Assembly (NCBI GenBank): GCA_008711295.1
Contig: VUYV01000090.1
Coordinates: 3,092,917-3,156,916, forward strand
DNA: 64,000 nucleotides
Reading direction: 5' to 3'
DNA from: Anarhynchus alexandrinus
Lineage: Eukaryota; Chordata; Aves; Charadriiformes; Charadriidae
Shown: piece after piece, positions 33,759 to 46,857 of the stretch
Layout of the letters: each line of letters starts with the position of its first letter
Numbering within the stretch: the stretch's first letter is position 1
The notes under the pieces: generated by a model
What the model saw: the letters and a program-made list of their open reading frames with translations, nothing else
What the model was told of the DNA's origin: nothing
The model's database searches: none
Program-made: the position numbers and the translations under genes

Positions 33759-36700
33759 CCTGTGAATCAATTCAAATCTCTGAAAAGGCTAGAAAAAGTA
33801 TCCCAGCAAGGAGGATAGCTTTCCACTGAGACAAGAAAGAGGTTCTACAAGCAAGGGTTGGGTGTTTCTGCTCCATTCCCTGGCACCATTGACAGTCCTT
33901 GTAGCACTGCAGTGACCCAGCCAAAAAGCAATACCACAGAAGGTTACCCTTTCAGCTGGATCAGCTCACCCCTTTAACTTCGGGGCAGGCTCAGAAACAC
34001 ATGATCCAGGCCAGGACCAGCACAGCACAGGGAAGCTTTCCATTGCTGCAGAACATCACTGAGAAAAAAACCCACAAGCCTCTTGCTGCCAAGATTACTA
34101 TTTCTTACAGAGGACTTCCAACTCCTTTGAAAAGTGAGGTTGGGACTTTTCAGGAGTGACAGACTAGATCAGGCTTCAGTGGATCAAGAGGCTGAAATGT
34201 ATCCCAACTCACAGCATTTTTTTTTCTTTTTTTTTTTTTAAGTCTGAAAAACAATCTTTCCTCCAAAGCCACAGGAAGAGCTTAAATAAACATTTCTTCC
34301 TAAAAGCCTTCAACTTTGGTTAACCAGATACTCTCCAGCCAGTTGACTCATGGCTTGATTTCCTCTCTCATGCAACGCCCTTCAAATTCCACCTTTTCCC
34401 CTTTACTCTCAACTACCCTTCCTCATTCATCCTCAACATCTCATGTCAGAGAGCTATCACTTTCAGAGCCTATTAAAAAAGAGTTACTAGTGCAGCAGTA
34501 TGAATCAGTCCCACTAAAAACTGTTACTACACCACATTACTTTTCAAGCCTCATAGAGCTCTGGTCTATGTTCTTCACATTGCAGCTTGTACTGGCATTT
34601 AGTTCCCTGTTGACTGTTTTCTAACTTTAACAATAGCACTCAAGCCAATTTCTTTTAATTTAGAGTCTAGTTACTTTAGAGTTTGTTTTAAATTCATGCT
34701 GACATGCTGTCTCCTCCCTAGGATAAATACACAGCTTCACAGCCTTATCATCCTAAGAGCAAGGAAAGCTCTTCTCCACGGAAACTTTCTTATGCAGCAG
34801 GCTCACTGCATCAACCTTTGAGTCAGGCACCTCTGCTTTTAACTGCATCACATGGTCTTCTAGTTGTTGCTGATGTTGCTTAGGTAGCAGTTGTCTTGAG
34901 TTGTACAGTCTTCCCATTCCTGCATGTGCACACACAGATTAACCACCACCTCAACTTTATCACCAATCTGCTTTCTCACTACACCCTTTTTCTGTACAGC
35001 AGTCCAGATTTAAAAGCCCACTAAACGAATAAGACAACTCAGTTCTGGAAAAGCATTGTTTATTTTACAGAATCTTTATACAAGCTGCCCAGTTAACACT
35101 TCCAAGACAGCCTCAACCTGGATGGGCTGTAGCTAGACCAGGACAAAACTGCACAAACTAAGTTTAGTTGAGCTGCTTGTTCGAGCTACATAGCCAATAC
35201 AACCCACCCTTTATCTGTACCATCATAAAGTAGTCAGCTCACCACAATGGCAGGAGCCTCCATCAGAAAAGCCAGAAGAAAATGGGGGAGGAATAAGCAA
35301 AGTAAACCCAGTAAGAAGTAAGCAGGCACAAAAGCATTCGTGCAATAGTAGTAGAGTGGTACTGAATGATATTGTGCTAGTTTCTACTCTAAAAGTCAGT
35401 GCCTTCTTAGATGATTTATCCACACCAGTTCGATGATTAAGAGCCCCAGAGGTCAAAAGCAGTGATTTAATTACTAACAGACAAGCCCTTGTCTACAACA
35501 GCCTGGAGAAATTCAGAACACTGCACCAGTGAGGTTCTTTAAACTAGTATAATCCCTTTCTTCTTCCTCATTTTGGCGACATGTTAAATGTTTTGGTACA
35601 GATACTACTGAAGAGCCTTATGAGATCCAACTTAAAACAAATCATGGAAGAAGCTAAAGTTTGCAGGATTCTGTCTAAAGATGGAGTTTTAAATTAGCCA
35701 TCCAGCTCCAAAAACTTGGTGTTTGCTGTTTTGGTGTAACAAGTTAACATCACAAGCTAAAGGGAGACATCAATAGTTTAATATCTATACCATCATAATA
35801 CTTAGTTTCATTCCACCAGTGCAAAGACTTAAGGAGAGAAAAGTTAGTTGCTCCTGTCCCACTGAAGAAGCTTACTTAAGAGTTCTAGCTATGTGACAGG
35901 CTAGAAGTTATGGCTTATTCTCACTAACCCATAAGGCAGAAAAATTATCACATCACAGAACGGGATCCAACTTCAAAACAGCCAGTCCCCAAGACACACA
36001 AGCCCTACATCTAATAACCTGCACAGATAACACAGGAATTCTGTAGCACTGCAGGAAAGTGAGCTTGGAGAGACTGAAGGAGTGGTCACTGCCAACAACA
36101 ATGGGAGAAAAGATTTAACAGATTTTAGTTAGTAAGAAAATTTAAGAGACCCACTCAAATCCTCATCTACTAGAAAAAAAAAAAAACCAATGATGCGTAG
36201 CCAATGGGTTTGTTTGGGTTTTTTTAATTACTATTGTTTGTACCACACGTGTCAGGAAAGCACACCCAATTCAGAAAGTTTACTTCCTATACATGGCATT
36301 CCACCAGGGTTTACTCAAAAAAAATCTTATTAGTTAAGTCACATAGAAGCGTTGACTTTCAGAATATCCAGCTCATATCTAAAGCATTTGAGGCTAACAA
36401 AACTAAACAATAGTAGCGTGGAGTGTAGCTTCCCAAAACGCTTTCCCCATCCAAAGTCTCTCTATACAGGCAAAACTACTGCTAGTATCATATACCACTT
36501 ACTACTTGATATTACTCAGCAAAAGTAACTATCTACACATTAGATTAAATTAATTTCTTATGTAAATTTCTTCTGTAGTTTGAAGCACTGTACTACCTTC
36601 CTTCCAGTCTTTGCCTGGTATTTATACATGCATTATAAAACATAGCTGAGGTAGAAAGCAATAATAGGCAGTTATAGTAGGCACCTGTATGTGCAGAATA

Positions 36701-36847
36701 ATCCTTGTATAGAAAGACCTTCAAATCCTTCACACAGGCATGCTAAAAGTTTCACACTATTCCAACAGCTGATTAGCATTTTATATATTTGGTGGCAACA
36801 CTGAAGACATAACCAGAGCCATAGGTAGTTACAGTGCTAGATGCTGC

Positions 36848-36873
36848 ACAGGCATGAAAGACAGGCATGAAAA
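36848..36873. repeat. 13-bp tandem duplication
   Basis: ACAGGCATGAAAG at 36848-36860 is followed by ACAGGCATGAAAA at 36861-36873. It lies a few hundred bases from TRIM71 exon 2, in intron 2. Confidence 0.8.
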
Positions 36874-37210
36874 TAAGTCTCAGTTGTAAAAACAAAACCA
36901 GGCTTGGCACTGCTATACAAGATCAGAACTTTCTTCAAAATGCTTCACGCTCAAGTGCGTTTGTACAGACCTTCATATATATTGTGATTTACATGACAGA
37001 ATTATGCTGCAAGAATGCAAAATTCATATAACAGCACTTTGTTTTCAGCTCCACAGCCACTTCTGTCAGAGATCTGAGAGAACAGAAGGGGTGAGAAGAC
37101 TGACAGCAGAAGCAGAAAGCTTTTTGCCTTGACACCTTGCCCTGTTAACAGACAAGCTGTGGGGGAAAGAAGCGGGGGGAAATAAAGTACTCAAGTTGGG
37201 AGTATCTTAC

Positions 37211-37378
37211 TTGAATAGCCTGTCGTCCTTGCTGAGCATCTGCCAGGAGCTGAATGGTGAGAGTCCTGGAGTCCTGGAGGGCATCTTGGAGGTAGATAAA
37301 GCTGTGACCCACATGTCGTCCCATGGTACATTCCCGACATATGGGGACAGAACAGGTATCACAGTAGAAATGCAGTAC
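37211..37378 (-). CDS. TRIM71: TRIM71 exon 2 (second part of B-box 2, start of coiled coil)
   Basis: Fifty-six codons in phase 0 at both ends. It opens [20 protein letters not shown], then RHVGHSF, giving the later C/H zinc ligands of B-box 2; the first ligands (a C-x-H-H stretch in human) must come from exon 1. The rest ([20 protein letters not shown]) begins the coiled coil. The acceptor is a strong T-tract ending CCTTCTAG and the donor is CAA|GTAAGA. The exon joins to LSIEQAQ of exon 3. The zinc finger spans the exon 1/2 junction, so a transcript lacking exon 2 would lose a working B-box 2. Confidence 0.97.
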
Positions 37379-40300
37379 CTAGAAGGAAAAAAAAAAATAT
37401 ATCTGTATCACTATCTAATGAAGAATTGAAGAGAAAATCATGCCAGGATGAAAAAAGAATCCAACAGCTCAACTCTAAAGGAGATGGTTAGAGGCAGTGG
37501 AAATAGTAGAAATGGACTTCACAATAGTTTCTCTACAGAGGAAGAGCTATCTCTCCCAGTAAGCTCCAAATCATAATCTAACAGTTAGATGGAAGTGTCA
37601 TTGTTTTCTTTGCAATACAATACTAGGAAGAGTGTCCACATCAGCTCCTCTTAAGAGCGGAAGCCATCTGCCAACGCTTGCAGATTGGAGATGTCATCTA
37701 TGGCAAGCTTCAGGTGAAGACTTTTCCTGCATACACAAACACCACATTCTCTTAAGTGGGTCATTTAATAATCACTGCACTAAAGAACTGCAGCACCAGC
37801 ACACCCACCTCCCAGAAGGTGAAAACAAAGTATGTATGCCTGAGAACCATCCTCTATATTCTTCAAAACATGCAAATCCCTTATGTTCAGGGTAGTGACA
37901 ATATTAGGCAAGACTCCCTTCTGCCACTGCCAAGAGCAAAGCACAAAACCTTTGCTTTGTCATAGTGTTTCTATGCTGTTGATTCTTAGAGATGCTGGAG
38001 TTGGAGGAGAACAAGACTGGAACATTAGCACACCCATCAGAGCATTTGAATGCTACAGTGAACTATGGGTAACCACTAAAACCCCATTCTATTCACAAAG
38101 CACTTAAAAGCCCTATATTGAAATCACAATGAAAGTCTTACACCAAGATGTTAGCCTGAGAAGTTGGATCCATTCATCAGCCATAACTGTTCCCATTCCA
38201 CCCAGTAGAGGGAAGCAGCACACAGAAATAGCATCTTCAACAGAAGCATGTTTTCTTAGAGGGAAGCAGAAATCAGCTGTTTTGTTTTCAACGATGCAAG
38301 TAAAGGAGTACAACACTTCAACACAAAGTCCTGCATTGCAAGTCTTGCTCTTAACTCTATTTTTTGTTAGAGTGTAATGTTAGGAAATCTAGGTTACCGT
38401 GGAAGAGTCAAAAATCCACGAATACAGTGGCAAACAAGGTTTCATACAACAAATAATTTTTTCATCACCAGCTATTTGAAATCTACCTCACAGAAAGGAG
38501 CAAGAGCAGAACAAAGATTGGACAAGTGTTTGATATGCCTGTCTTCTCACAGCTGTCATCCAGCCACTCCCGATTCCAGCTAACAGTTCGTGATATGGTG
38601 CATAACATCCCCCTTTCCCTTCTTCCTCAAAAGGAAGGGGGAGGACAGGACAGGTGATTCCCTCAGATTGCCTGTGCTGCATAAAGTGACATTTTAAGCT
38701 TCTGTAAGCGCAACAGCTGAAGTGGTATATGGATTAATTTGTCAAAGGGGTATGTGTGTGTTTGTGCACACATGTCAGATTTTACTCCCCCCTCTTTTTT
38801 TTTTGAAAGTTAGATTTTGCTCTAGGGAAACTGAAACAGACTTATGTTTTGCTTCTGTTCAAATACTAAACCCTCAAGCAGTGTCTCAGATCCTCCACCT
38901 TTTGTAAGTAAAAAGCTCCCTTGGCTCTGAGATGTGTTATTCAAAAGCATCATCTTCCTCAACTAGAGGGTTCCTTGTCTTTACGCTGCGGTTGTCTAAA
39001 TCTGTAGACAATGTTCACTTGCTCATGCAGTTCTGTAATTTTGCTGTTGAAATTACAGAGAATGTTTATTACATGTTGCTGAATGACTCCACTTAAACAA
39101 CTGAGAAGCTGAGAGAGAATGAAAACCAAGACAGGGTATCAAGTTAAGTCATATGAATCCGATATACTTTAAAAACATACAGCAGGGATTTGGGGCCTCA
39201 ATCAAGCGGAGCAGCTGAAAGGAAAATGGTGACCATATGAACAGAAGTCCAGAAGCAAGTTAAATCTGTTAGTAGTCCTCTAAAATAAGTCAACACCAGA
39301 AGCAAAAGCTCAGTAAAACACCACAGATCAGTCCTGTCACCCAGGCACTCCTGCTGCAAGCTAACAGCATCCAGTGGTATAGAGTAATCCAGCCATTCAA
39401 ACCAAGGAGAAACTAAGTTAAGCTGTTCGAGTTGCCTCTTGCCACCCACCAAAACATGGTGGAAAACATCACTCCTGAATTTAGAATGAAGAGAGACAAG
39501 AGCCATAATCTCATTTCAGAAATATGCAGATTACATAGGACATGGCAGGGGAAGGTTTTGGGTACATACTACAGAGCCCTTGACAAAGCCTCATATTTGT
39601 TTCTTAGTAAACAAAATGATGAAAACAACCTAGATTTAAATCTGAGAGCAAAACAGTTAACAGGCTTGGGAGAAAAGCAGCAGACAGTGATGGACTGATC
39701 TCCACCATTACACTGTTATTTAAGACAGTTACCTTAAATACACACAGGAGAAAGCACAAATGCATAACCCGTACTGCTCTCAGCGGGGAAGGCAGCTAGC
39801 CAAAGAGAACTGGAAGAGTCAGCCAGCTTCAAGATGAACCAGGAACTCCCAGAAACTCCTTTCTGGACACAAAGGCTACAACAGAAACCCCAAACTTGGC
39901 AGAGGTACAAGAAGGGCTATTCTCCTCCTGCGGTCAATCTCACACGCTCACTGTCACAGGAGCGCCCAACAGGGCTGTACATCAGCTCTACCCAGCAGTG
40001 GGGCCACACTCCCAGAGAATTAAATTGGAAAGTACCCAGCTGAGCAGGGTGCAACAGCGAGGGGGGGTTTGTGCCAGCCGGGCTAACGGAGCTTGGAGCA
40101 CAGCATCCAGCTTGCCTGCACTTCCAACCACAACCAGGCACTTATTGTTAAACTCAAGCCTGCTCACATCCCAGTCCCTAGGTCACGGCCACAAAGGTCA
40201 CGTACTGCTAGATTAAGTTTCTATGCCTGTTTCTAAATAGAAGGGGGAGAAAATAAGCCAAATCCACCACAGGCACCATCACCCCCCTCCAAAAATAAAT

Positions 40301-41185
40301 AATCATACCAACAATATAAGTAGGACAATACACAAGTGTGATGCACTTGTAGTGTACCTAAAAGGTTGCCAGAGCCTCCACTTCTTCCAATTTCAGCTGT
40401 GCGAAGAGGCCACCCCACATTTCAGTTGCACTGTTAATATAGCAACATACGGCTCCTTCTATGCTCGTTAGATGACAAATAACATGACTAGTCTTGAAAT
40501 GTCGATGGGCAGGGGTAGTGGGAAGGAAGGGAAGAGTAATACTAAGTCTTCCCTAAGAGATCAGTTTATGATACTCAGCTTAAAAAAGAAAAAAAAACCC
40601 AAACAACAACAACAAAAAACCCAAACTCCAAACCAAAACACAGTAGTTAAGAGGAAAGTCCTAAAACTTTGCTCCTCCACCAGAGATAGAGATGATACAG
40701 TCAAAAAAAGATCCGTCAAGCTGTAAATAAACTATTGTCCTGTTAATTTCACCGTTTTCCCAAATGTATGAAAAAGCATTTTGTAAGCAAAAACCTTCAA
40801 ACGTGCTGCTTTTTCCAGACCACACAAGTGTTCTGATAGTCTACGAGGGAAGAGAAAAATAAGAAAGGAGAGACAGATTTTGCCTTTCCAAGAAATTCAG
40901 AATTCTGTAAATTGCATTCGATGAGTTGTTTCTTTCTGTAGTAATTGTTAAGTAATTAAGTAAAAATACAATTGTTTGCTTTGTAAGATAAAAATTGGTG
41001 CCTTTCCAACACCCATTTTGGTAACTAACTAGTGAGGGGGGAAAAGGTTCATATGCAAGTTTAGTAGATTTTTTAAAAAAAAACTGCTTCACTACATTAA
41101 TTAGTATTTTAGAATTTCCACCAAAAATAAATGTAGAAAAAAAAGTCAGAAGCAAGAGGGGAATAGTTTGAGAGATAGTTAGAAG

Positions 41186-41207
41186 TGATTTATTTTAAAA
41201 TAAATCA
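41186..41207. repeat. perfect 22-bp palindrome
   Basis: TGATTTATTTT followed by its exact reverse complement, with no loop. It is AT-rich. By symmetry it carries an AATAAA hexamer on both strands. Confidence 0.9.
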
Positions 41208-42082
41208 GCTATGGGTTGATTATTTCCCAAACAGGAAATATTTCCTGAATTGGTGGCATACAATTTTAGACACAAAACAATAAAGGGAGCCTACTTCAAT
41301 TTAAACAGAATCAGTGAACCATATTACAGGGCTATTCATCTTTTACAGCCACAGCAGCCCAAGAAATACAACAGCAAGGCCATAAATGTGATTGCTTCAG
41401 GAAAGGCTGTACAGTGCACCGTAAAAACATTTTACAACAGCAGGAATTCCTGGGTGTCGCTCTCCCCATTTTTTGGTCCATCTGCTTTCAAAGGGGGCAG
41501 GGGGATGGGCGGAGATGTTGTTAAACGTCCCCTGGGACTGCACAGCAATCAATCATCATCTGATGAATGGCCACTAAAGTTAAACCCTGACCCCACTCCA
41601 CAATTCCCACACCAGCGCTCCTCTCCTCACTGCTGACCGGCTTCCAGCATGCCCCCCCACCTTCCAGCCCTCACCAAAATTTCCCAAATACCAAGCCCAG
41701 ACAAAAGCAATGGAATGTAGTAGGCACCATGACAGAGGAAAATTCAGCAGAAACAGCAGTCGAGGAGGCTTACGCTTAACCTGTGTTTAAATAAACGTTC
41801 CTTCAGCAATACTCACAGTGCCCTTCTCCTCCCAGCTCGCAACACCCAATTTCTCTCATTTCAGAGCACATTTTAAGAGCGTATATGCATGCATTTGGCA
41901 ATGAAGCATGTGGAATCTAACCATGTTTAAGCATTTGTTTTCTGTCATGACACTTCAGTGTCTTGCAATGATTTTATTTAAGCTTAGAGTGTTAAGAATT
42001 TGTACAAGGCAGAAACACATAAGGTCACATTATTTTAAAATGTACGTCTGATGCTCTAAAAGGTACCCTGTAATCTTAACCA

Positions 42083-42097
42083 ACACACACACACACG
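42083..42097. repeat. short (CA)n run
   Basis: A perfect short CA dinucleotide tract, AACACACACACACACG, in TRIM71 intron 1. Confidence 0.7.
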
Positions 42098-44115
42098 AAA
42101 AACCCTCTACAGACAAAACAGTAGTTTATTGGTTTCTGCTTTTGGAAAAGTTTCAGTATGGCATTTGTAAGTTAACTCAGTTTGAGTTTATGACCCAAAA
42201 AAAAAAAAAATCATACTTGCCATAGTCAGTCTAAAGCTTTTCATTACTAAAGGTGTTTTATTATCTAGTTCCCTTGACAATAACTCAAACACCAGTGGCT
42301 TTGTTAGGTAGTGTGTAAAGCTTAGATGACTATGAATTTAGTATAAAATAATTTTCCAATTAATTTTGGTCCTCCTCCCTCAGCACTGTGTTTTGTTTGT
42401 TTTGGGTTCTCCCCCACCCCAAACCGGAGAAAAAGCTGCTTCCTCACATCATGCATGCAGCACCAGCTGGGATGACTGGTTCAGAGTTTGGTGCAGATAT
42501 CTGTTGCAAATTTAAGTGGAAAGAGGTAATATTTTTACTCTATAGGAAGCTAGTGCTTAGTTTCCATTTTAATAGCGATTTGTGACAATTAACTTGCTTC
42601 ACGCCACGATCATATTTTTAGGAGCCTTAACTTCTGCACTGATATAACTCTAGTCTTTATATTTTGTATTTAAATTTCAAAAGATATAAGCAAGCCATAT
42701 GATACATATCAGAACCACAGGCTATTTCCCAGTTTACCTGAAACATTTTGCTTTCAGAGATACTTAAAAACCTCGAGTTTCTGTGTACCAATTAATGATC
42801 AAATTACTCTTAGAATCTGTATTTTGACTTAATGCTCTGGCATAGAAGAGACTGGCTTAACACCAATTTTCTTCGCTGCATCCAGTGGCAATGGGAAATG
42901 GTACACCAACTCCAGAAGGTCTCCACAAGTTAAAAAAGTTAATTCTCAAATTCAGGTCAATGTTATAATAATTTTTTCCCCCCCTCCAAAAATATGGGCT
43001 CCTTGAAGCATTACAGCCCATACTACATAGGGCATGCAGTATGCACAGAAAGTTGTGCCAAGTGGGATTAGTGAAACCAGTTTGCTATTTATTACCTGCC
43101 TTTGCCACTTGGATGAACAGAGATGGGTTTTGGTCCATTTGTAAGTTCATCAAGTGCAAGAGGATCATTCAGCCCTTCTGTTCAATTCAGCTTGATTTCC
43201 TTACCCCACATGGAATAATAAAAGCCCAGCTAACAGATGACTAAGACTCATGCGAGTCTGTAGGAAATAAAGCTCTAATTCCACATGCATTTTCTCTAGT
43301 GCTAGTGTTAATAACCTTCCTCACCCACCACCACACTCCAGTGGGTTCTGCTCCTTGCTCCAGTTTCTCAGCCACACAGATATCTCTTGGCCCAGCACAT
43401 GAGCGGGAAGGAAGCTCACTTATAAACCCCCCCAATCTAACCAGCACTGCTCCCAATGTGAACCACACACGGTGCAAGGCTATCATTTCACTCCACAATT
43501 AAACTGCCAGCCACTCTAAGAGGAAGCCCTATACCTCCTGCCTTCCTCCTTTCCTCCCCGCTTTACCACTCCTCCAGTCTCAGTGAAGAGATTCGGGGAT
43601 CTTTACAAACAGCAGAAAATTAATTTTAGGGAATAGTTTATTCAATCAGCTGACCCTGGGATCAGAATAGCAGTATGGCCAGCACAAAGCTGGGAAGAAC
43701 CCACAACTGAGGACATTGAGACATATGATGACAACTATCTATTAAATATCAGCTGAACTACAGTGCTAAGCCACATGGTTCAGTGCTGGTAGTTCGCCAA
43801 CCTCACAGCTGGAAATCAGTGTAAATCTTCCCATTGGTAGCATTCATCTCAAGTTCTAACTGTAAGAACAGTACCTAATCAGAGTTGAGTCTGAGAAGCT
43901 AAACAGGCTGCTAAACCAAACATACTACCATACTCTGAAAATTCTTGATGATTACCTTCTTCTATCCTGCTGTGATGTCATGAAGCCAGTAAAAACAGTT
44001 GTATATTTCAGAGTGGTGACATGACAACATTGGGTCATTCAAGTCATCTAGGTTAAAAGCAAAGGGTTTTTTTGGAAGACACATAGTTCCATTACACAAG
44101 TTTAGAACACACACA

Positions 44116-44138
44116 CCCCCAACCCCACCCCCCACCCC
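44116..44138 (-). other. G-quadruplex candidate (G-rich on - strand)
   Basis: On the + strand C-runs of 5, 4, 6 and 4 are separated by AA, A and A. On the - strand, which is the TRIM71 pre-mRNA sense, this gives four G-runs of at least four with 1-2 base loops. It is the best quadruplex motif I saw in the window. Confidence 0.7.
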
Positions 44139-46832
44139 GAGTATTAACAGTCAGCTAGGTGTGGAGGGGAGATCATTTACATGTTTTTTGCCAATGCAAA
44201 CAGCCTTTGCAAATTCAAAAGGACTCGGGCTAGAAGTGACAATCAAGATCCACCGTGCTCTGAAGGGCCACATCATCACTGTAATGACGCGACAACAGGC
44301 TGGGAGACTGGGGTGCAACTGGGACTAGGAGACAGGAAGTCACACCTCCGACAAAGCTGGTTTAAGGATCTGCTGACTCCAGCATACTGCAAAATTGCAC
44401 CTTCTGTGTTTTGAGGTAAAACTGCATGTGATGACTGTAGCTCCTGGTTATAGCCACTCACCTGAAGCCCTGGAACTGCAGCATCCCAAGCACTTCTCAC
44501 AGCAGCACTTCTGCCAGCTGCAGCTCCTGTTCATCCACTCTAAATATGGAGGGAGCACTACACCACTCACCTGGCATTTGCCCAGCATTTAAAGATTAAC
44601 ACCTCATCAGCTAGATTTCTAAAAGCTCTTGGGTGCAAGGTAACTTGGCCAGCTGATCTAATGTACTGCCTCAGAGATTCTCTTTATTGATGGACTGGAA
44701 AGAACAGCTCCTATCCACCTTAACTTATCACTCCAATTCTTCCTAAATAAGGATAAGCAAGGCTTAATAGTCTTCTAATGTTAATACTGAGGTGGCACAG
44801 GTATAATTATGTGGTAATTAAATGATAGCCCACTGTGGGATAGCAGTAAATCTACATTCTGCAACTGTCTTTCCAAGAAATTGGGGTAAGAAAATCTGCA
44901 TTTATTTTAAAAAAGTCACAGCATCTGCTCCAGCACTCAAGCAGGCAAAGTAGCCAGTCTACGGAAAGACGCAATAGTATCAGTAGCTAGTAGATTACTT
45001 AGCCAGTGATAAGTCAGCTCTTTTACAGATTTCAATAGGGGAGACCAGCCTGTGCTTCAACATGCAACTCATTAGCTGTTTAAATGCAGCTTCTGTGCCA
45101 AATCTACATGACACGAGTAGCAGCAGGGTGGTCTTGGCACAGGGGACAGTGGGAGGATCTAAATATTCAACAGCTCAAGCAAGCAAGCTAATAGCCTGCT
45201 GTGGAAGCAGACATCAGAGTGGGTCAGGACCCAGTTCCACTTTCAAACCCATCTGTCCGAGTCACTGCTCTAAGTCCCTACAAATCCTTCAGTGAGCCTC
45301 CCTAACTCTTCAGCTCTCTGAAAAGGTGGAGTGTCTTACGATTCTCAGCCAAAGCTTGGCCATGATTTCAGTGATGCTGTAAATTGCAATGGGTTGACAA
45401 TTGCTTTGCTATCGTACATGGCGTTTTGTTTCTTAGAGAGAACTAATGAACTTCAACATCTCTACGAACTCCTTACATAACACATTTTCCATTTTCCTGC
45501 ACAGCTCAGCACTAGAGCTTTTGAAATTTTTCCTTCTATGCACAGGAAGGGTTAGAGTAGGAGTCAGGGTACACGCGGGGCTCCTGCGTCCTGCTCTGTG
45601 ACTAACAACAGCACAGGCCTCACCTCTCAAAATCTATATTCCTCAACTCCGTGCTGTTCCTACACCACTGCGGAGAACACTACCTCCATTCAGGTCCGTG
45701 GCAACTGTTGACCTTCACATAGAAAGCTGACAGCAAGGATGCTATAATATGCTTTGCAAACAAATAGCCAGAAACATTTGTCTCTTAACATACCAGCAAC
45801 AAACCTTATACCTCTTTTATTTGATGAGGGAAAGGAGCGGGACAAGAAAGAAACCCTAAAGTTCCCAGATTTCAATCAAGAGCCAGCTAGTCCCCATGCC
45901 GGAGACAAGCCAATTGTGAAACACCACCTTAAGCTGGTGGGCTGCCTGCAGTTTGCCAGTGCAGTTTCCTGATCCCAGCACAAACAGGTCTTTTGTAGGA
46001 TTCATTTTCTTATAGAGCTAGCCTGTAGTCAAACCACCACTACCTCAGAAAATTTACTTTGGTGCAACAGATTCCCATTAAATGTTTTTAGAGGGCTTCT
46101 CTGGGGGGTCAGAAAGCCTATCAGGCTAGACATCTTAAATTCATAATGCTCAATTGTTGGGGGAAAACTGAGTATGAGAAGAAAGAACACATTTATCCAG
46201 AGAAACTGTGGCATTACCTATTTTAGCTCTGTGATAGGTTCTACCTCAGTTTTTTATTTCATGTGGGGTTTGAGTTGGTGGGGTGGTGTGGGTTGGTTTT
46301 TTTTCCTTCTTTTGTTTTAAGCAGTACTAGAAATCTTGGTTCAGAAAAATATTCTTTACAACATGAGTTTGCGCTTATTCTTTCACATAGTGTAATCAAC
46401 TAGTAGATAACAGTGCTCAAAAGTAATAAGTTTCAGATAAAGCCATTTTTATATGGAAGTACCATTAATATAAACCCAGAAGTATGAGGTAGGTCAACAT
46501 CTTTAATTTCTGTCTTCAAGTGCATACTCTATTTGGGCAAGGTTTGTCTCTGTACTATTTGTTTAAAATCATTTTAGTAACATTACATAATCTCTACAGA
46601 ATCAAAAAGGCATCTCTACCTTTTTTAAAAAGGAGGATTTGTGTTAGCATGAAAGAAAAAAATACATCAACCTTTGGACTAATGAATCTCAAAGCCCTTT
46701 TAACAGAGGGTTGCTAACATACATTTAGCAAAATGAAGCAATTCAGATTTTTAACCACCACTACTAGACTAATTCCAGTTTGTGTAATAGCCTGGTAGGC
46801 AAATCAGTACACATACTTCACCAGACACAGTC

Positions 46833-46857
46833 CCTGTCACACACGCGCACACACACC
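46833..46857. repeat. short (CA)n/(CG) microsatellite
   Basis: TCACACACGCGCACACACAC, an alternating purine-pyrimidine tract in TRIM71 intron 1 with Z-DNA-forming character. Confidence 0.7.

Larger units (their letters stand above)
28261..37210 (-). other. TRIM71: TRIM71 intron 2
   Basis: About 8.95 kb. It holds the CR1 fragment at 29228-29355, a CA/TA-rich patch (33538-33570), an approximate 18-bp tandem pair (32553-32587), a 13-bp tandem pair (36848-36873), an assembly n at 33758 and a peculiar open stretch at 34753-34935. No coding exon of TRIM71 is expected here, and I see no other gene. Confidence 0.85.

Noticed and set aside
40590..40630. A-rich tract that might be a retroposed poly(A) tail
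   Set aside because: No recognisable upstream insert or target-site duplication; A-rich low complexity recurs through this window (20290, 23770).
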